From the NCBI GenBank assembly GCA_024663395.1, contig JANFAH010000005.1, forward strand, positions 1,240,001-1,304,000: a DNA stretch of 64,000 bases. The letters are read 5' to 3'. Shown here piece by piece: positions 48,000-62,600 of this stretch. The position numbers and the translations under genes are program-made. Positions within the stretch are counted from its first letter, which is position 1, and each line of letters opens with the position of its first letter. The notes beneath the pieces were generated by a model, which ran no database searches, was not told the origin of the DNA, and saw only the letters and a program-made list of their open reading frames with translations. This DNA comes from Pisolithus tinctorius (taxonomy: Eukaryota; Basidiomycota; Agaricomycetes; Boletales; Pisolithaceae).

Positions 48000-48251
48000 C
48001 TGTCCCTAATTCTCTTTTGTTTTTCATAATTATTTCTCTCACTATACAACGTACGAGCAAAGACTCCGCAATATTGTAACGCTGCACGTAGATCGTTTAC
48101 CCTAGTAATCGCCAATAAGCTGAGCTTGTTTCTAGCTAGCTGGACCAACCGTGAGACTCTTCCTCAGCTAATTATGACGTAGATGTCGGCACACGCAAAG
48201 TTCCCAAGTTTGAAGCAGCGGGTGACACTCCTTCCCTCCGCCAACGTCAGC

Positions 48252-48870
48252 ATGGCCTTCCCGTGGATTAGGATGGCGATTTTGAGTGGTGGGCGTGCGT
48301 CTCGTGAACCATTTTGTTTTGAAAGGATTCTACTAACTTAACCGTTTATCTTTGTTCTCTGGTGCATCCCCGGAACGTGATCTACTCTGCAATGTCTCAA
48401 GTGATGGGCATGGGATATGCCCTGATGAAAGGTTTGGAATACGCCTTTTTGCTCTGTAATGGGCCCAGTTGAAGCGCTGCATAGCTACAGCACCAACCCC
48501 AGAACAGACGTACGCCGTAAGTCAATTGCAAGTAATTTTCAGTGTCCCTTCGTCCCCTTCCCGTCCACTGTCACCATCCATAACCAACCAACTTCCTCTG
48601 ATGGCAACGTGCTTTGGCTAACGGAATATGTCCCTTATGCACACCTTCACCTAGGCAATGGCACCTGACTTGAGGAAAAAAGTAGACGCGAACCGCACGG
48701 CACGTCTGGCCCAGGAACAGGAGTTGAAACGTCTGATAGAAGCCCAGGCATGTTGTTCTAGTGTTTATGTTCTCTCCACCACCGCTCATCCCTAATTTAC
48801 CTACGGACAGGCAAAAGCACCTGAACCAACCGAGCCCATCTGGGCAGATGCCCGAAATCCGCGACAATGA
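48252..48870 (+). CDS. CBP4: Cytochrome bc1 assembly factor Cbp4
   Basis: Tiny mitochondrial inner-membrane factor that helps mature cytochrome b for complex III. Five exons (48252-48294, 48402-48431, 48485-48516, 48655-48747, 48811-48870) give 85 residues: MAFPWIRMAILSGG, LMGMGYALMK, ATAPTPEQTYA, AMAPDLRKKVDANRTARLAQ and a tail ending IWADARNPRQ. Phases agree at every join. Intron 1 has a perfect TACTAAC branch site; the last intron (48748-48810) starts with GC. The single N-terminal membrane helix, the PTPEQTY block and the basic helix are typical of Cbp4. An in-frame upstream ATG (48183) would add 23 residues; I prefer the ATG next to the conserved start. Confidence 0.88.
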
Positions 48871-49422
48871 ATATGGCTGCTTCCATGCTCAAGCGTTGGT
48901 ATCACAACAGTAGTCCATTCGATTCGGCCCCGGTCGTGCGTGCCGACGCCGGCCCCTATTCCCTTACTTTGTGTTCTATTAGGACAGAAAGGCTCAGGGT
49001 GCCCGTGAAACCCGCAGTGTTCTACCTTATCCCCGTCATGCCTTTTCTTTGCTGCGGGTCGTTATTACTCAGGCGGCATTAGGTAGGAGTGAAATTGCAT
49101 CCGCCTTAGGGATCTATGAGTGGACAAAGCGTGACCTTGTCTCATCTGAAATCAACGTGCTGGATATATCGTCTGGAAGGACGGCTTCCAGCCAGGATTC
49201 GTGAGAATGGCGGTGGATCTGGATTGGCTATCGAAAATGAAAAGAGCTAGTTGGTGATAGATGGGTACAATTAGTGTTCCTGCAGTGCAAAAAGTAAAAG
49301 AACATGGGTGACATGGATGGCCATTAACCAGGGTCGGAGTCGGGACATCTACATTATTAATTGTCCACATGTGCCACCCTTCGGCCTCAAGTCTAGAACA
49401 TTGGAGGACCTTCCCGATGAAG
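48871..49422. other. Spacer with one doubtful plus-strand frame
   Basis: This 552 bp stretch lies between the Cbp4 and Sip5 stops. A possible spliced frame starts at an ATG overlapping the Cbp4 stop (48867) and, via a GTGCGT...TATTAG intron ending near 48982, stays open to about 49203 (RVVITQAALGRSEIASALGI is part). It has no recognised homology and would overlap Cbp4 by 4 bases, so I do not call it a gene. Confidence 0.45.
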
Positions 49423-51249
49423 TCAACGCACGGGCGCCTCGCCCGTCGTGCGAATTGAGGATGGTCCGTCTGGTGTTTCTTGGTCAGGCGAACATAGAGA
49501 AGTTGTTCTTGACCTCACTAAATACCCAGTAGCATCGTCCATTGCCCGACCTGCACCCTGCAGACGATGGCTAGTTTGCAGATGGTTGTCACATGGATCA
49601 GCGCACGCCGGGGCATTGCTCACTACTATTTTTCCCTCCGAATCCGCAGTGGCGGGCAGTGTCCCTAATGTTGAGGGTTGTTCGATGCTGTGGGAGAGGT
49701 CGTGGAGGTCGTCAACTACAGTCCTAATGGAAGAACGGGTTGTTTGACCTGATGCGGGCGTCAAAGAACGGCTACGAGGCACAGAGCTATCGCCAGGATC
49801 TCCATCTTGTAGCGTAGTGATTTCCGAGTTCGACGTGGTTGAAGAAGCAGTCGTTGCCACAGTTGAAGGACCCGCGGAAGCACTGACTTCAGGCGGTGGC
49901 TCCGCGGTCGATCGGGCGGCAGCGGCTTCTTTCCGCTTCTTCTCTTCTTCCCTTTTCTGATGCTCCTCATGTTCCAGTAAAGATAACCGCATAGCCTCCA
50001 TCACCATCAGCTGTACGTGGAGATGAGGATGCATGTCACAACGTAAAGGACGAGCTGTAGGTACCTCTTCAAGATCTTGCCCACCAACACCGATCTGGCC
50101 GAGAAGCTGAGTGATATCGGAGGGTCCGTTCGTTCGGAAGCCGCGACGTCGCCTGCTTCCAGTACCAGACGTATTTTCGCCCTCTCCGTTGTCCGTGCCA
50201 TCAGTGCTAGGAAGTGTGTGCACGCGACCACTCGTAACTCCAACAGGTATCAGCCGATCTCCTACCTGGCGCATGACGATCCGCCTGTTTGCGCGGCGAG
50301 CTACTGCAGCTCGTACTGCGGCCAATTTCGCCTCCCAATCTGGCCGTATTTGGTCTATTTCCGGGCTATAACTGGGTGGCCTATGAAAAGACTCGCAAGG
50401 TTACGCACCTGTTGTCACAACCTCTGGACTGTCGTGACCGAAGCTCTTGCGATGGCGTTTCTGTGCGGATGATGATCCCGTTGGAGCGGGATGACATCCG
50501 CGAGGTGAATCTGCCGAAGAAGGGAGTGTCTGTTAGGGGAAGGAGAATCACCCGTTGGTGTGAAGGTTGGACATGCGTATACGAAGAAGGGAAGTATACT
50601 AACCGTTCCCTCGCTGCCTAAACCGGCACGCCATGGAGGAGGCGTGTATACGATCCCAAAATTATCTTGAACGCAATATGGACAAGCGGCGGGTTCTGAT
50701 ACAAGATGAGTAGTTGTGGGTTCTATTCTCTTTATCTGTACAAAGCATTCCGTGCAAATGGCTTGATCGCAGCAGCGCGAATGGTTAATATTAGAAGGGT
50801 AATACTAATAATCAGAAGAGAACTCAGCAGCGAAGGCGTGAGGCGCAAAACGGACGCACAAGGAAGCATATTGGGCATTCGACGGCACCTCTATAGAGAG
50901 CAGCTTCAGGAATGTTGCGACAAGGTTCTTTGAGACTGGAAGAGCGCCTTGCTTGGTTGGGAGGTTTCGGGCCATCACGAGAATCGGGACGAGCGGCAGG
51001 ATCAGCAGAATTATGGTCGGAGTCAGGGGAGTCTCTTCTTGCTGCCAGTATCTGTTCATCATCCCAGTCGTCATTGTACTCTTCGAGTGGACGATAGAAT
51101 GGAGCCAGCTTTCGATCCATGATGAGTTGCGTTACGATAGCGTGATTCCAATCTCTTGGCCCTGTGTAAACGCCCTGCGGTGTGAGATAGCCATAGTCTA
51201 CAGTATCGCCGTTGTGAGGACGACCAGACGATGATCCCGTGTTGCCCAT
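49423..51249 (-). CDS. SIP5: Sip5-like RING-type zinc-finger protein
   Basis: Fungal protein related to yeast Sip5, which binds Snf1 kinase and the Glc7 regulator Reg1. The ATG at 51249 gives [15 protein letters not shown], then [20 protein letters not shown] and [20 protein letters not shown]. The zinc-binding block, pieced over an intron near 50820, is [27 protein letters not shown] and [20 protein letters not shown]. The C-terminal half has a Glu/Lys helix ([18 protein letters not shown]) and a long Ser/Thr-rich disordered tail ending GEAPVR at 49423. The N-terminal glycine after Met and GNTGSSSG suggest possible myristoylation. It diverges from the calcium pump gene over 161 bp. Confidence 0.86.
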
Positions 51250-51410
51250 GCTGAGAGACACTAGCAGCAACTTGTCATCATTAGGTCACACCTACACTGG
51301 ACGAGTTTGTGCATATTTGTGCACGTGACCGTAAACAGGCGCAAACAAGAAGACCGCGTCCAAGAAAGGGACTCGGGCGCACGTGGCCATCGGTCAGACT
51401 AGTGACACGT

Positions 51411-55015
<3,605 letters not shown>

Positions 55016-55359
55016 GTGAGTAGTACGGAGTAACGAAGTAATAGAAGCACCACGATTAGTACATACTTGGCTTTTAAGACATTAGAATGGAGTGGAGATG
55101 ACTTGAGTTCAGGTGTGAGTCCCGGCTATTCGGGGGTGCAATAATATTTGGTATCCATAGCCGAGACACATTGGCTGGGCAGGCCCACAAAGGTTGCCTT
55201 GAATGAAAATAGGCTAAGGCCTGCTGTTTGTCCACGCCCTCCCTGCTTCGTTTTTCTGCCTCGTCCTTTTCACAAAACTTAGACAAGCCGCTCTTTACAC
55301 ACCAAGTTTGCTTTGCAAGGTTTTATATCCACACGCTCTCTACCCGGTCGATTGGTACA
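55016..55359. other. Promoter region of the first DPBB gene
   Basis: This 344 bp stretch holds no gene. A TATA-like TTTATATCC lies about 40 bp before the ATG at 55360, with a pyrimidine-rich stretch upstream, as is common before highly expressed secreted-protein genes. Confidence 0.45.
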
Positions 55360-56298
55360 ATGCAAATCTTTACTAAACTTTCGGTCGTTCTCTCCGTCTT
55401 GTTTTCCATCTGCTCCGTCACTCTTGGTCACGAACACCTTGGCAAAAGATTTCACCCCAGGCATCACTACGATGACCTCGCTGTGCGCGCTCCGGGAGAT
55501 ATGAAGGTCTGGAAACGCTTTGACAACGCACGATTCACGTACTACGCCGTTGGTCTGGGCGCCTGTGGACAGACTAATGTGGCCAGTGACTTCGTACGTT
55601 ACGAACTATCCACTAGCCTTTGCTCTACTGACACCCCTTCCTTCTACTGATAGATCGTGGCGCTTAATTCACAAGTAAGTTACCATACCACCACGGATCG
55701 GAAGGGAAAGTAAATTGAAATGGGTGCTTTTAGCAATACGGTGGGGGCCAGTACTGCTTCCAGATGATCACTATTACCGTGAATGGGAAGACGGCGCAGG
55801 CCCAGATCATGGATGAGGTTAGTTTTCGCGGAATCTTCTGGGTATTTAGACTAATTCATGATCAAGTGCCCCGGATGTCCGGACGAGGGTCTTGATTTCT
55901 CGCAGGGTCTGTTCACCTTCTTCTCCGATCTGTCGGCGGGAGTTTTGTATGGCACGTGGAACTTTGGCTCAGGTTCTTCCCCTACCACTTCTACTCCTGC
56001 TCCTCAACCGACGACCACTTGGCAAGTTTCGATACCTACCACAACGTTGCAGGTCCCCACGACAACGTGGCTGCCAACTACCACATCTTCGACACCGACA
56101 ACCTCTAGCACCTCGACTACACCAACGACAACCAGTGCTGCTACGTCAACGGTGGCGACCACCACGACGTCGAACGCCCTTGTCGCTGAAACTCCGGCGC
56201 CAAGTGGCACTGAGGTCTCTGCCAGCTCGGTCCTTAACGATCTCAACTTGACTCTGTTGAGCTTGGGCGGGCTTTTGGTTGCATGTGAGGACCAGTGA
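55360..56298 (+). CDS. Secreted double-psi beta-barrel protein, copy 1
   Basis: Secreted RlpA-like/expansin-related DPBB protein. A signal peptide (MQIFTKLSVVLSVLFSICSV) is followed by a short pro-region with a KR site (VWKRFD), a likely Kex2 cut just before the barrel. The barrel reads FTYYAVGLGACGQTNVASDF, IVALNS, YCFQMITITVNGKTAQAQIM, DECPGCPDEGLDFSQGLF, with the paired Cys and the DEC-GC motif. A Thr/Ser/Pro-rich, probably O-glycosylated stalk follows, and a hydrophobic tail (LTLLSLGGLLVACEDQ) that is not a clean GPI signal. Introns split DF/IV, SQ/QY and DE/CP. A related gene follows in tandem. Such proteins lack known catalysis and may bind cell-wall glycans. Confidence 0.82.
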
Positions 56299-56750
56299 AT
56301 GGTCTCAGTCGTTCGAAAGTATTGGTTCCCGTAGACGGCAGAAAAAAAGGACAATGCTTAGATTCCAAATCAGATTACTACGTATACCCATATATCTTGT
56401 TTAAACGTCCTTATTCTTGCAAGGTGGATGCGGTGCTATACTATCATCTATCCCGTAGTCCTATTAGCTGGTTACCCTGGTTGGTCCCTGGTTTTATTTC
56501 GCTAATTGATGCTTTTGATGCCTGTGCTTGTTACCGGGGTCGCGGTGCCAGTTGGATTATTAGCCGCAGCCATGTCAAAATATCCAAGTCACCCGTTGGC
56601 AAGCGACGTTTTTCTTGTCTCTCCTTCAAGACTCTACCACTGCGTATATACCCTCCAACACGAACGCTGTACTCTGCTACAGCAGTCGCTCTCTTGTGTA
56701 CTACGATCCTTTTATTTCGGTGTCTACGCACCCACTCCCGCCCAGTAGCC
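56299..56750. other. Spacer between the tandem DPBB genes
   Basis: This 452 bp stretch holds no supported gene. A TATA-like GTATATACC lies about 100 bp before the second DPBB start. It probably contains the 3' UTR of copy 1 and the promoter of copy 2. Confidence 0.45.
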
Positions 56751-57746
56751 ATGTGGTTCTCCCCCCTTTGCGGTTTATTGTTCCTCGTGGCTTCTCTGGC
56801 AGCCACAGCCAACGGACACGCACCGTCTTGGAGCAGGCGTCATCAGGAAGTTGCTAAGCGTGCTCGTGCTGATGTCGATCTCCATAAGCGGCAGACATTT
56901 ACAAATGCTCGTTTTACTTTCTATGATGTCGGCCTGTAAGTATTTGACGTGCCTCACATTGTTGAAAGTGTAACCTTTGTCCTATGCTAGGGGTGCTTGT
57001 GGTCAAACTAATGTGCCGACTGATTTCGTGAGTTTTTCTTCTCTTCGACTAGTTGGTATCTTGACCATCAAATGATCACAGATCGTGGCACTCAATGTCG
57101 AACAATACGGCAGCGGTTATCCCGGTCCTTACTGTTTCCAGTCTATCACTATCTCTTACGGCGGGAAAACTACACAGGCAACTATTATGGACGAGGTAAC
57201 CCTCCGACTTTCACCACCTGCGGATAGCTGCTAAGCGACATGTTGTTTTAGTGTATGGGTTGCCCATGGGGCGGTCTAGATTTCTCCACTGGCTTGTTTG
57301 ACTTCTTTGCCGCCGAGTCTGAGGGCGTGCTGTATGGTACCTGGTGGTTCAATGATGGCAGCAGCAGCGGTGGTGGCGACACCACCACATCCTCTACCCC
57401 GCAGTGGACTCCTACTACCACTACGCCAGAGTGGACTCCCACGACTTCTTCTACCCCTCAGTGGACCCCGACAACTACAGATATGCCCACTACTACGTGG
57501 TCTCCCACTCCATCCACAACTACTTCAAGTACTCCCCCGCCGACCACGACGTCGTCTACGTCAGCGATTCCTACAACTACGGACGCAACGTCGACTACCC
57601 CAACGTCGGTGAATACCGTGGCTAGCGGGCTGGCCATTCCGACCTCAGCAACCCCAGCACCTGGCGCCTCAAGCGTCTTAAACGCACTGAATAATGTGCT
57701 CGTTGACTTCGGTGTGCTGCTTTTTGCTTCCAAGGATTCCTCGTAA
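56751..57746 (+). CDS. Secreted double-psi beta-barrel protein, copy 2
   Basis: Tandem paralogue of the preceding gene. The ATG at 56751 opens a signal peptide (MWFSPLCGLLFLVASLAATA), then a pro-region ending in a dibasic KR (DLHKRQTFTNARF). The barrel reads FTFYDVGLGACGQTNVPTDF, IVALNVEQYGSGYPGPYCF, ITISYGGKTTQATIMDEC and CPWGGLDFSTGLFDFFA. The stalk has a short repeat unit, (S)TPQWTPTT, occurring about three times, and ends SSVLNALNNVLVDFGVLLF. Introns split GL/GA, DF/IV and DE/CM; the first is absent from copy 1, and copy 1's SQ/QY intron is absent here. The stop is 57744-57746. Confidence 0.82.
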
Positions 57747-58114
57747 ATAAATGACATAACGCACTGTTGTTCCTTTTTGTTGCACTGTGCGGTATCGATT
57801 GCGTCTTCTAACTTTAACCTATCCTTGGCTCAAATGACGTTGTAGGACGTTCTCCTAACTCTTAAGTTTATTTACCTTTCGATTTACTACTGTAGACAAC
57901 TGTCGCTGCTGTTTCGTAAACGACTCTTGTCATATACCCCTACTTAGCTGACCAAGTGGGTGCATGGTACTGGTATTCCTTTGCACTGGCAGCTTAGTTA
58001 CTTGCACAATTATCAGTTTGCTACCAACCCGGAGATTGAAAACATTTTATAATTTACATTTCTTTACAAGTATGGATGCCAACATTCATAAAAAGTGCAC
58101 TTGGTTACACAAGT
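57747..58114. other. Convergent spacer, no gene seen
   Basis: This 368 bp AT-rich stretch lies between facing stops. Short frames show no conservation; it presumably holds two 3' UTRs. Confidence 0.5.
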
Positions 58115-58941
58115 TCATCCGAAGACCAGGACGAGCAAGACCTGCAAGCCCCGTTTCTTGACCCATTTCAGAGACGCTCTATTCCCAGTCTCCTGTATCT
58201 GTCTCCGCAGCGAAACCTTAGACGGGTGCATAATTTGTTGTAGGGCCTTTTGGCCTTTATCGCGCGTAGCAACGTACTCTTTGATGTTGATGTGTACCTC
58301 CGATTTAAGCAGCTTACGTGCAGAAGTCAGAGTGGACGGCAAGTCGTCAGGTGAGCGGACGCCCAACTCGATGATGAGGGCTTGTAAGAGAAGTAGGTCG
58401 TCGTTACCCGGGTCCTGAGGATTGGCAATGTACCTTGGTGGCGTCAGGTGAAGCTACTCTCTAGGAACAGGTGACACTTCTGTGATACTTGCCTCGAGAT
58501 AAGTGCATATGCCTCCTTGTAAGAAGAGACTCCCGCCGTCTCAGGGTGAGAAGTGAGCTTTGCTTGTTCCCTTTGCGCTCTGCGTCTAGCCTTCCGCGCG
58601 GCATTCTGACGCTTGCGCTTGAGTGCCCGTTTAGACTTCTTCACGTCGTCTTCGACGGGCGCGTTCAAGCCATGGACAACAGCAGCGGAACTGTCTATGG
58701 AGAGCTCGCCTAAAGCGGTAGAAAGCCGCTCTACCTCTGAGTGCTTTGTACCATGGACAGCATGGGATCTCGTAGCAGAAGCGGGACCGCCAAGCAGTAT
58801 GAACTCAGTGTCGGAGTCACTGTATTCACTATAAACTTCGTACGCATCTTCATCAATAACCAGAGAATGCGGAGAGGAGATCTTCTCTACTCTAGAGAAG
58901 TGGCCCCCCCCGCAAATCTCGCTCGAAACATGGCTAGACAT
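58115..58941 (-). CDS. Conserved basidiomycete protein of unknown function
   Basis: Two-exon gene. The ATG at 58941 gives MSSHVSSEICGGGHFSRVEK. An acidic/Ser-rich N-terminus (YSEYSDSDTEFILLGGP) leads to a strongly basic segment (KKSKRALKRKRQNAARKARR) that could be a nuclear or nucleolar signal. A GC-AG intron with a consensus donor (GCAAGT, 58434-58492) joins ALISR to YIANPQDPGNDDLLLLQALI. The C-terminal half is well structured (IELGVRSPDDLPSTLTSARK, LRRQIQETGNRASLKWVKKR) and ends LLVLVFG at 58115. The ending KWVKKxGLQVLL looks like a conserved basidiomycete family. No function is assigned. Confidence 0.65.
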
Positions 58942-59612
58942 TGCGTCGCAAACGAGGAACTGTGGGAGACGTCAATGACGAACGCTAGGGTTCGGAAAAC
59001 TACCGGGTTCCACCTTGTCAGAGTTATCCAGACGAGAAGCGTCGGTTTAGTTTGGTTGCAAGCAACAAAGTGGCAAGCTGGGGGGTCCCCTAATTTCACA
59101 CGCCTTTTGCCACTGGCGTCTTCACGGACCGAGAATTTCTGAGGGGCACTCCTGCATTGAATTCACAGCTGGCCCCTCAAGCTCAAGTCGTACTACAAAG
59201 ACTAGGTGGCCTCCACTGCCGAGCGTATACTACGTATATATCGGAAGCAGTGGAGAAACCGTATCTTATCGACATTATTTCAGTGAAGTTCCTCAAGCTC
59301 AAATGAAAAGCATGCGGTTCTCGAGAACCGAAGCACCGGCCACGCAACTGCTGTAATTTCTGGCTTATAGCTGCCTTGACTCGTTGCCAACTTGCATGTG
59401 TCAGAGTGTTGATGATTGATTAGCTGACTAGTAACCCATGTGTCTAGGGGGTGTTTGATTACATCAGCAGATTAGATGGCATAGTTGAGACCCTGTGCCC
59501 AACGTCTTCGTCGTTCTCTCCGATCTCTTGCATTTCGTGCACTGTCGTCGGCGCTTTTTTCTTCTCATCTACTCACGTCATTATCTGCTGATAGTGCCGT
59601 ATTATTGTAGCT
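58942..59612. other. Divergent region upstream of CRM1
   Basis: This 671 bp region lies between the hypothetical gene and CRM1 start codons. It holds a perfect 16 bp palindrome (59315-59330) and a 12 bp direct repeat, CCTCAAGCTCAA, at 59175-59186 and 59291-59302. No gene was recognised. Confidence 0.55.
59315..59330. promoter_or_regulatory. 16 bp palindrome, CGG-N10-CCG
   Basis: CGGTTCTCGAGAACCG is a perfect dyad with inverted CGG triplets spaced 10 bases apart, the layout bound by dimeric Zn2Cys6 factors. It lies about 285 bp upstream of the CRM1 ATG. The binding factor is unknown. Confidence 0.5.
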
Positions 59613-62600
59613 ATGGAGGTATGTCGACACACTCCACTGACAATCACGACCTGTGTTCAAACCAACATCAGGGCCTACTTGACTTCTCCAGGGAATTCGA
59701 TGTCTCCCTGTTAGACAAGGTTGCTCTTGCATTTTACACAGGAGGTGGCCAGGAGGTCTGTCCTCATCGTATTCTTCGATCCATCGTATATGATACTAAC
59801 TCCCCGGTCATCCGCTTCCAGCAACAAATGGCACAGCAAGTGCTCACGCAGTTCGAGGAGCATCCAGACGCCTGGACGAGAGTTCCAGATATTATGGAGA
59901 GATCAACTTTCCCCCAATCGAAGGTAAACACCTATTCCTAGGACTGTGAACAGTGCGATAACCGACTCTCGACAGTACATAGGCCTCCAGATCCTAGAGA
60001 GGCTCATTACGACGCGGTGGAAGACGCTCCCCGATGGTCAGCGTCAAGGTATACCAAATTGTTAAATGGATTACGCGCGTTCGCGCTCATTCCTCCGCTT
60101 CCAGGCATCCGAAACTTTGTTGTTGGTGTAACAGTGAAAGTGGCATCAGATGAAGCAACTATGCGGAAGGAGAAGACTTATCTCAACAAGCTCAATCTAG
60201 CCCTCGTTCAGGTGATTGAAACAGATAAACTCAGCAATGTTGCGGTTCTCTCACTGTTCTCCGCAGATCCTCAAGCAGGAATGGCCCCACAACTGGCCAA
60301 CATTCATCACGGAACTCGTCGAGTCCTCTAAAACTAACCTTTCTCTCTGCGAGAACAACATGGTCATCTTGCGGCTCCTTTCTGAGGAAGTGTTCGACTA
60401 TTCGGCCGAGCAGCTGACGCAAACGAAAATCAAGAACCTCAAAAATCAGATGTGTGGCGAGTTTAGCGAGATCTTCAAGTTGTGTTCCGAGGTCCTAGAA
60501 GAAGCACAGAAGACCAGCTTGATAAGGGCCACTCTGGAAACCCTTTTGAGGTTTTTGAACTGGATACCATTGGGTTACATCTTCGAAACCACCATAATTG
60601 ATCTGCTGCTTAACCGTGTACGTGTTTGTATAGTTTCAACGTTCTCACCATACTGAATGGACCCAGTTCCTCGAAGCCCCTGATTTCCGCAACGTGACTT
60701 TGAAGTGCTTGGCCGAGATAGCAGGTCTGAATGTTGGTCCAGAGTATGACCCCAAGTTCGTAATCTTGTTCGCCATGGTCATGACGTCCGTGAACCGCAT
60801 GATCCCACCGTCGACAAACATCGCCGCTGCATACGCAACAACGTCAGATGCTGGTCAAGAACTCGTCCTCAACCTTGCGCTGTTCCTCTGTAACTTCCTC
60901 TCGAACCATTTGCGCGCCGTCGAAACAGAAGCGAACCGTGATGTCCTTCTCAACGCCCATTTGTATATGGTCAAAATATCCCAAGTCGAGGAACGAGAGA
61001 TTTTCAAGATTACACTCGAATACTGGTCGAAGCTTGTCGCGGAGTTGTACGATGAGATGCAATCACTTCCTATTGGTGACAGCGGTCTTCTTATGGGCTT
61101 GACTCTCGGGAACGGTAGTGGAAACATGCTCAACGGCATGAATCTGCGGAAAAATATCTACAGTGACGTCTTGAGCAACTTGCGTCTCGTCGTCATCGAA
61201 AGGATGGTCAAGCCAGAGGAGGCGTGTATCTCAATGTTTACTTTGGGAATTCTTGCTTATCGATCGACAGGTACTCATTGTTGAAAATGACGAAGGAGAG
61301 ATCGTGCGGGAGTTCATGAAAGAGTCGGACACGATCGTCTTGTATAAACAAATGCGAGAGCTCCTCGTCTATCTCACTCATCTGGATGTCGTCGACACGG
61401 AGAATATCCTGACCGAAAAGCTCGCCAAACAAGTCGATGGCTCAGAATGGAGCTGGCAAAACTTGAACACCCTTTGTTGGGCCATTGGTAGTATCTCTGG
61501 AGCGATGAGTAAGTTGTGAATTTCAATGTCCCGGTGGATACTCAGCCAAGTATTTTTAGACGAAGAGACAGAGAAGCGCTTCCTTGTGACCGTCATCAAA
61601 GACTTGCTTGGCCTTTGCGAGATCAAGCGAGGGAAAGACAACAAAGCAGTAGTTGCCTCGGACATCATGTACATCGTCGGACAATATCCACGGTTCCTCA
61701 AGGCCCATTGGAAATTCCTAAAGACTGTCGTCAATAAGCTCTTCGAATTCATGCACGAAACCCACGAAGGTGAAGTTAGGTTTGATTTACGAATTGCGGA
61801 CCGCTAAAAACCTTCCGCAGGAGTGCAAGACATGGCGTGTGATACGTTCATCAAGATCGCACAAAAGTGCCGTAGACACTTCGTGATGCAGCAATCCGGG
61901 GAACAAGAGCCGTTTATCGACGAAATATTGCGGCTATTGCACAGAATCACTGTCGACCTTTCACCACAACAAGTGCGTTGACACGGAGTCAGGCGTGCCT
62001 TAATTCTGATCGAATTTGACCCAGGTGCACACGTTTTATGAAGCTGTCGGACACATGATTTCTGCTCAGCCTAACAAGCCGCAGCAGGAAAAGTTGATCA
62101 CGAAGTTGATGGAACTTCCAAACAGTGCTGCAAGTAGCCATCCATCATAACTCTGTATCTTTTCTGACTTAAGCTTTGAAGTGGGATTCTCTCATGGCTC
62201 AAGCTGCGCAGAACATAGATGTATTGAGCAACTTGGACAACATGAAAATTTTGTCAAACGTCCTCAAGACAAATGTTTCGGCATGCACATCTATTGGCAG
62301 TTTCTACCTACCTCAAATTGGCCGCATATTCCTTGACATGCTGGGCTTGTATAAAGCTGTGAGCGGCATCATCAGTGAAACGGTTGCGCGAGAAGGTTGG
62401 TTGTCGCTTTCCTCGCTTCGAAAAGTGAACAGAACTAGTTGAACAGGAACAATTGCGACGAAGACGCCAAAAATTCGGCAGCTGCGCACAGTCAAGAAGG
62501 AAATCCTGAAGTTGATGGAGACCTACATTAAGAAGGCAGAAGATTTGGAGGCCGTCAATACGAACTTCATGCCACCACTACTCGACGCTATCCTTGGTGA

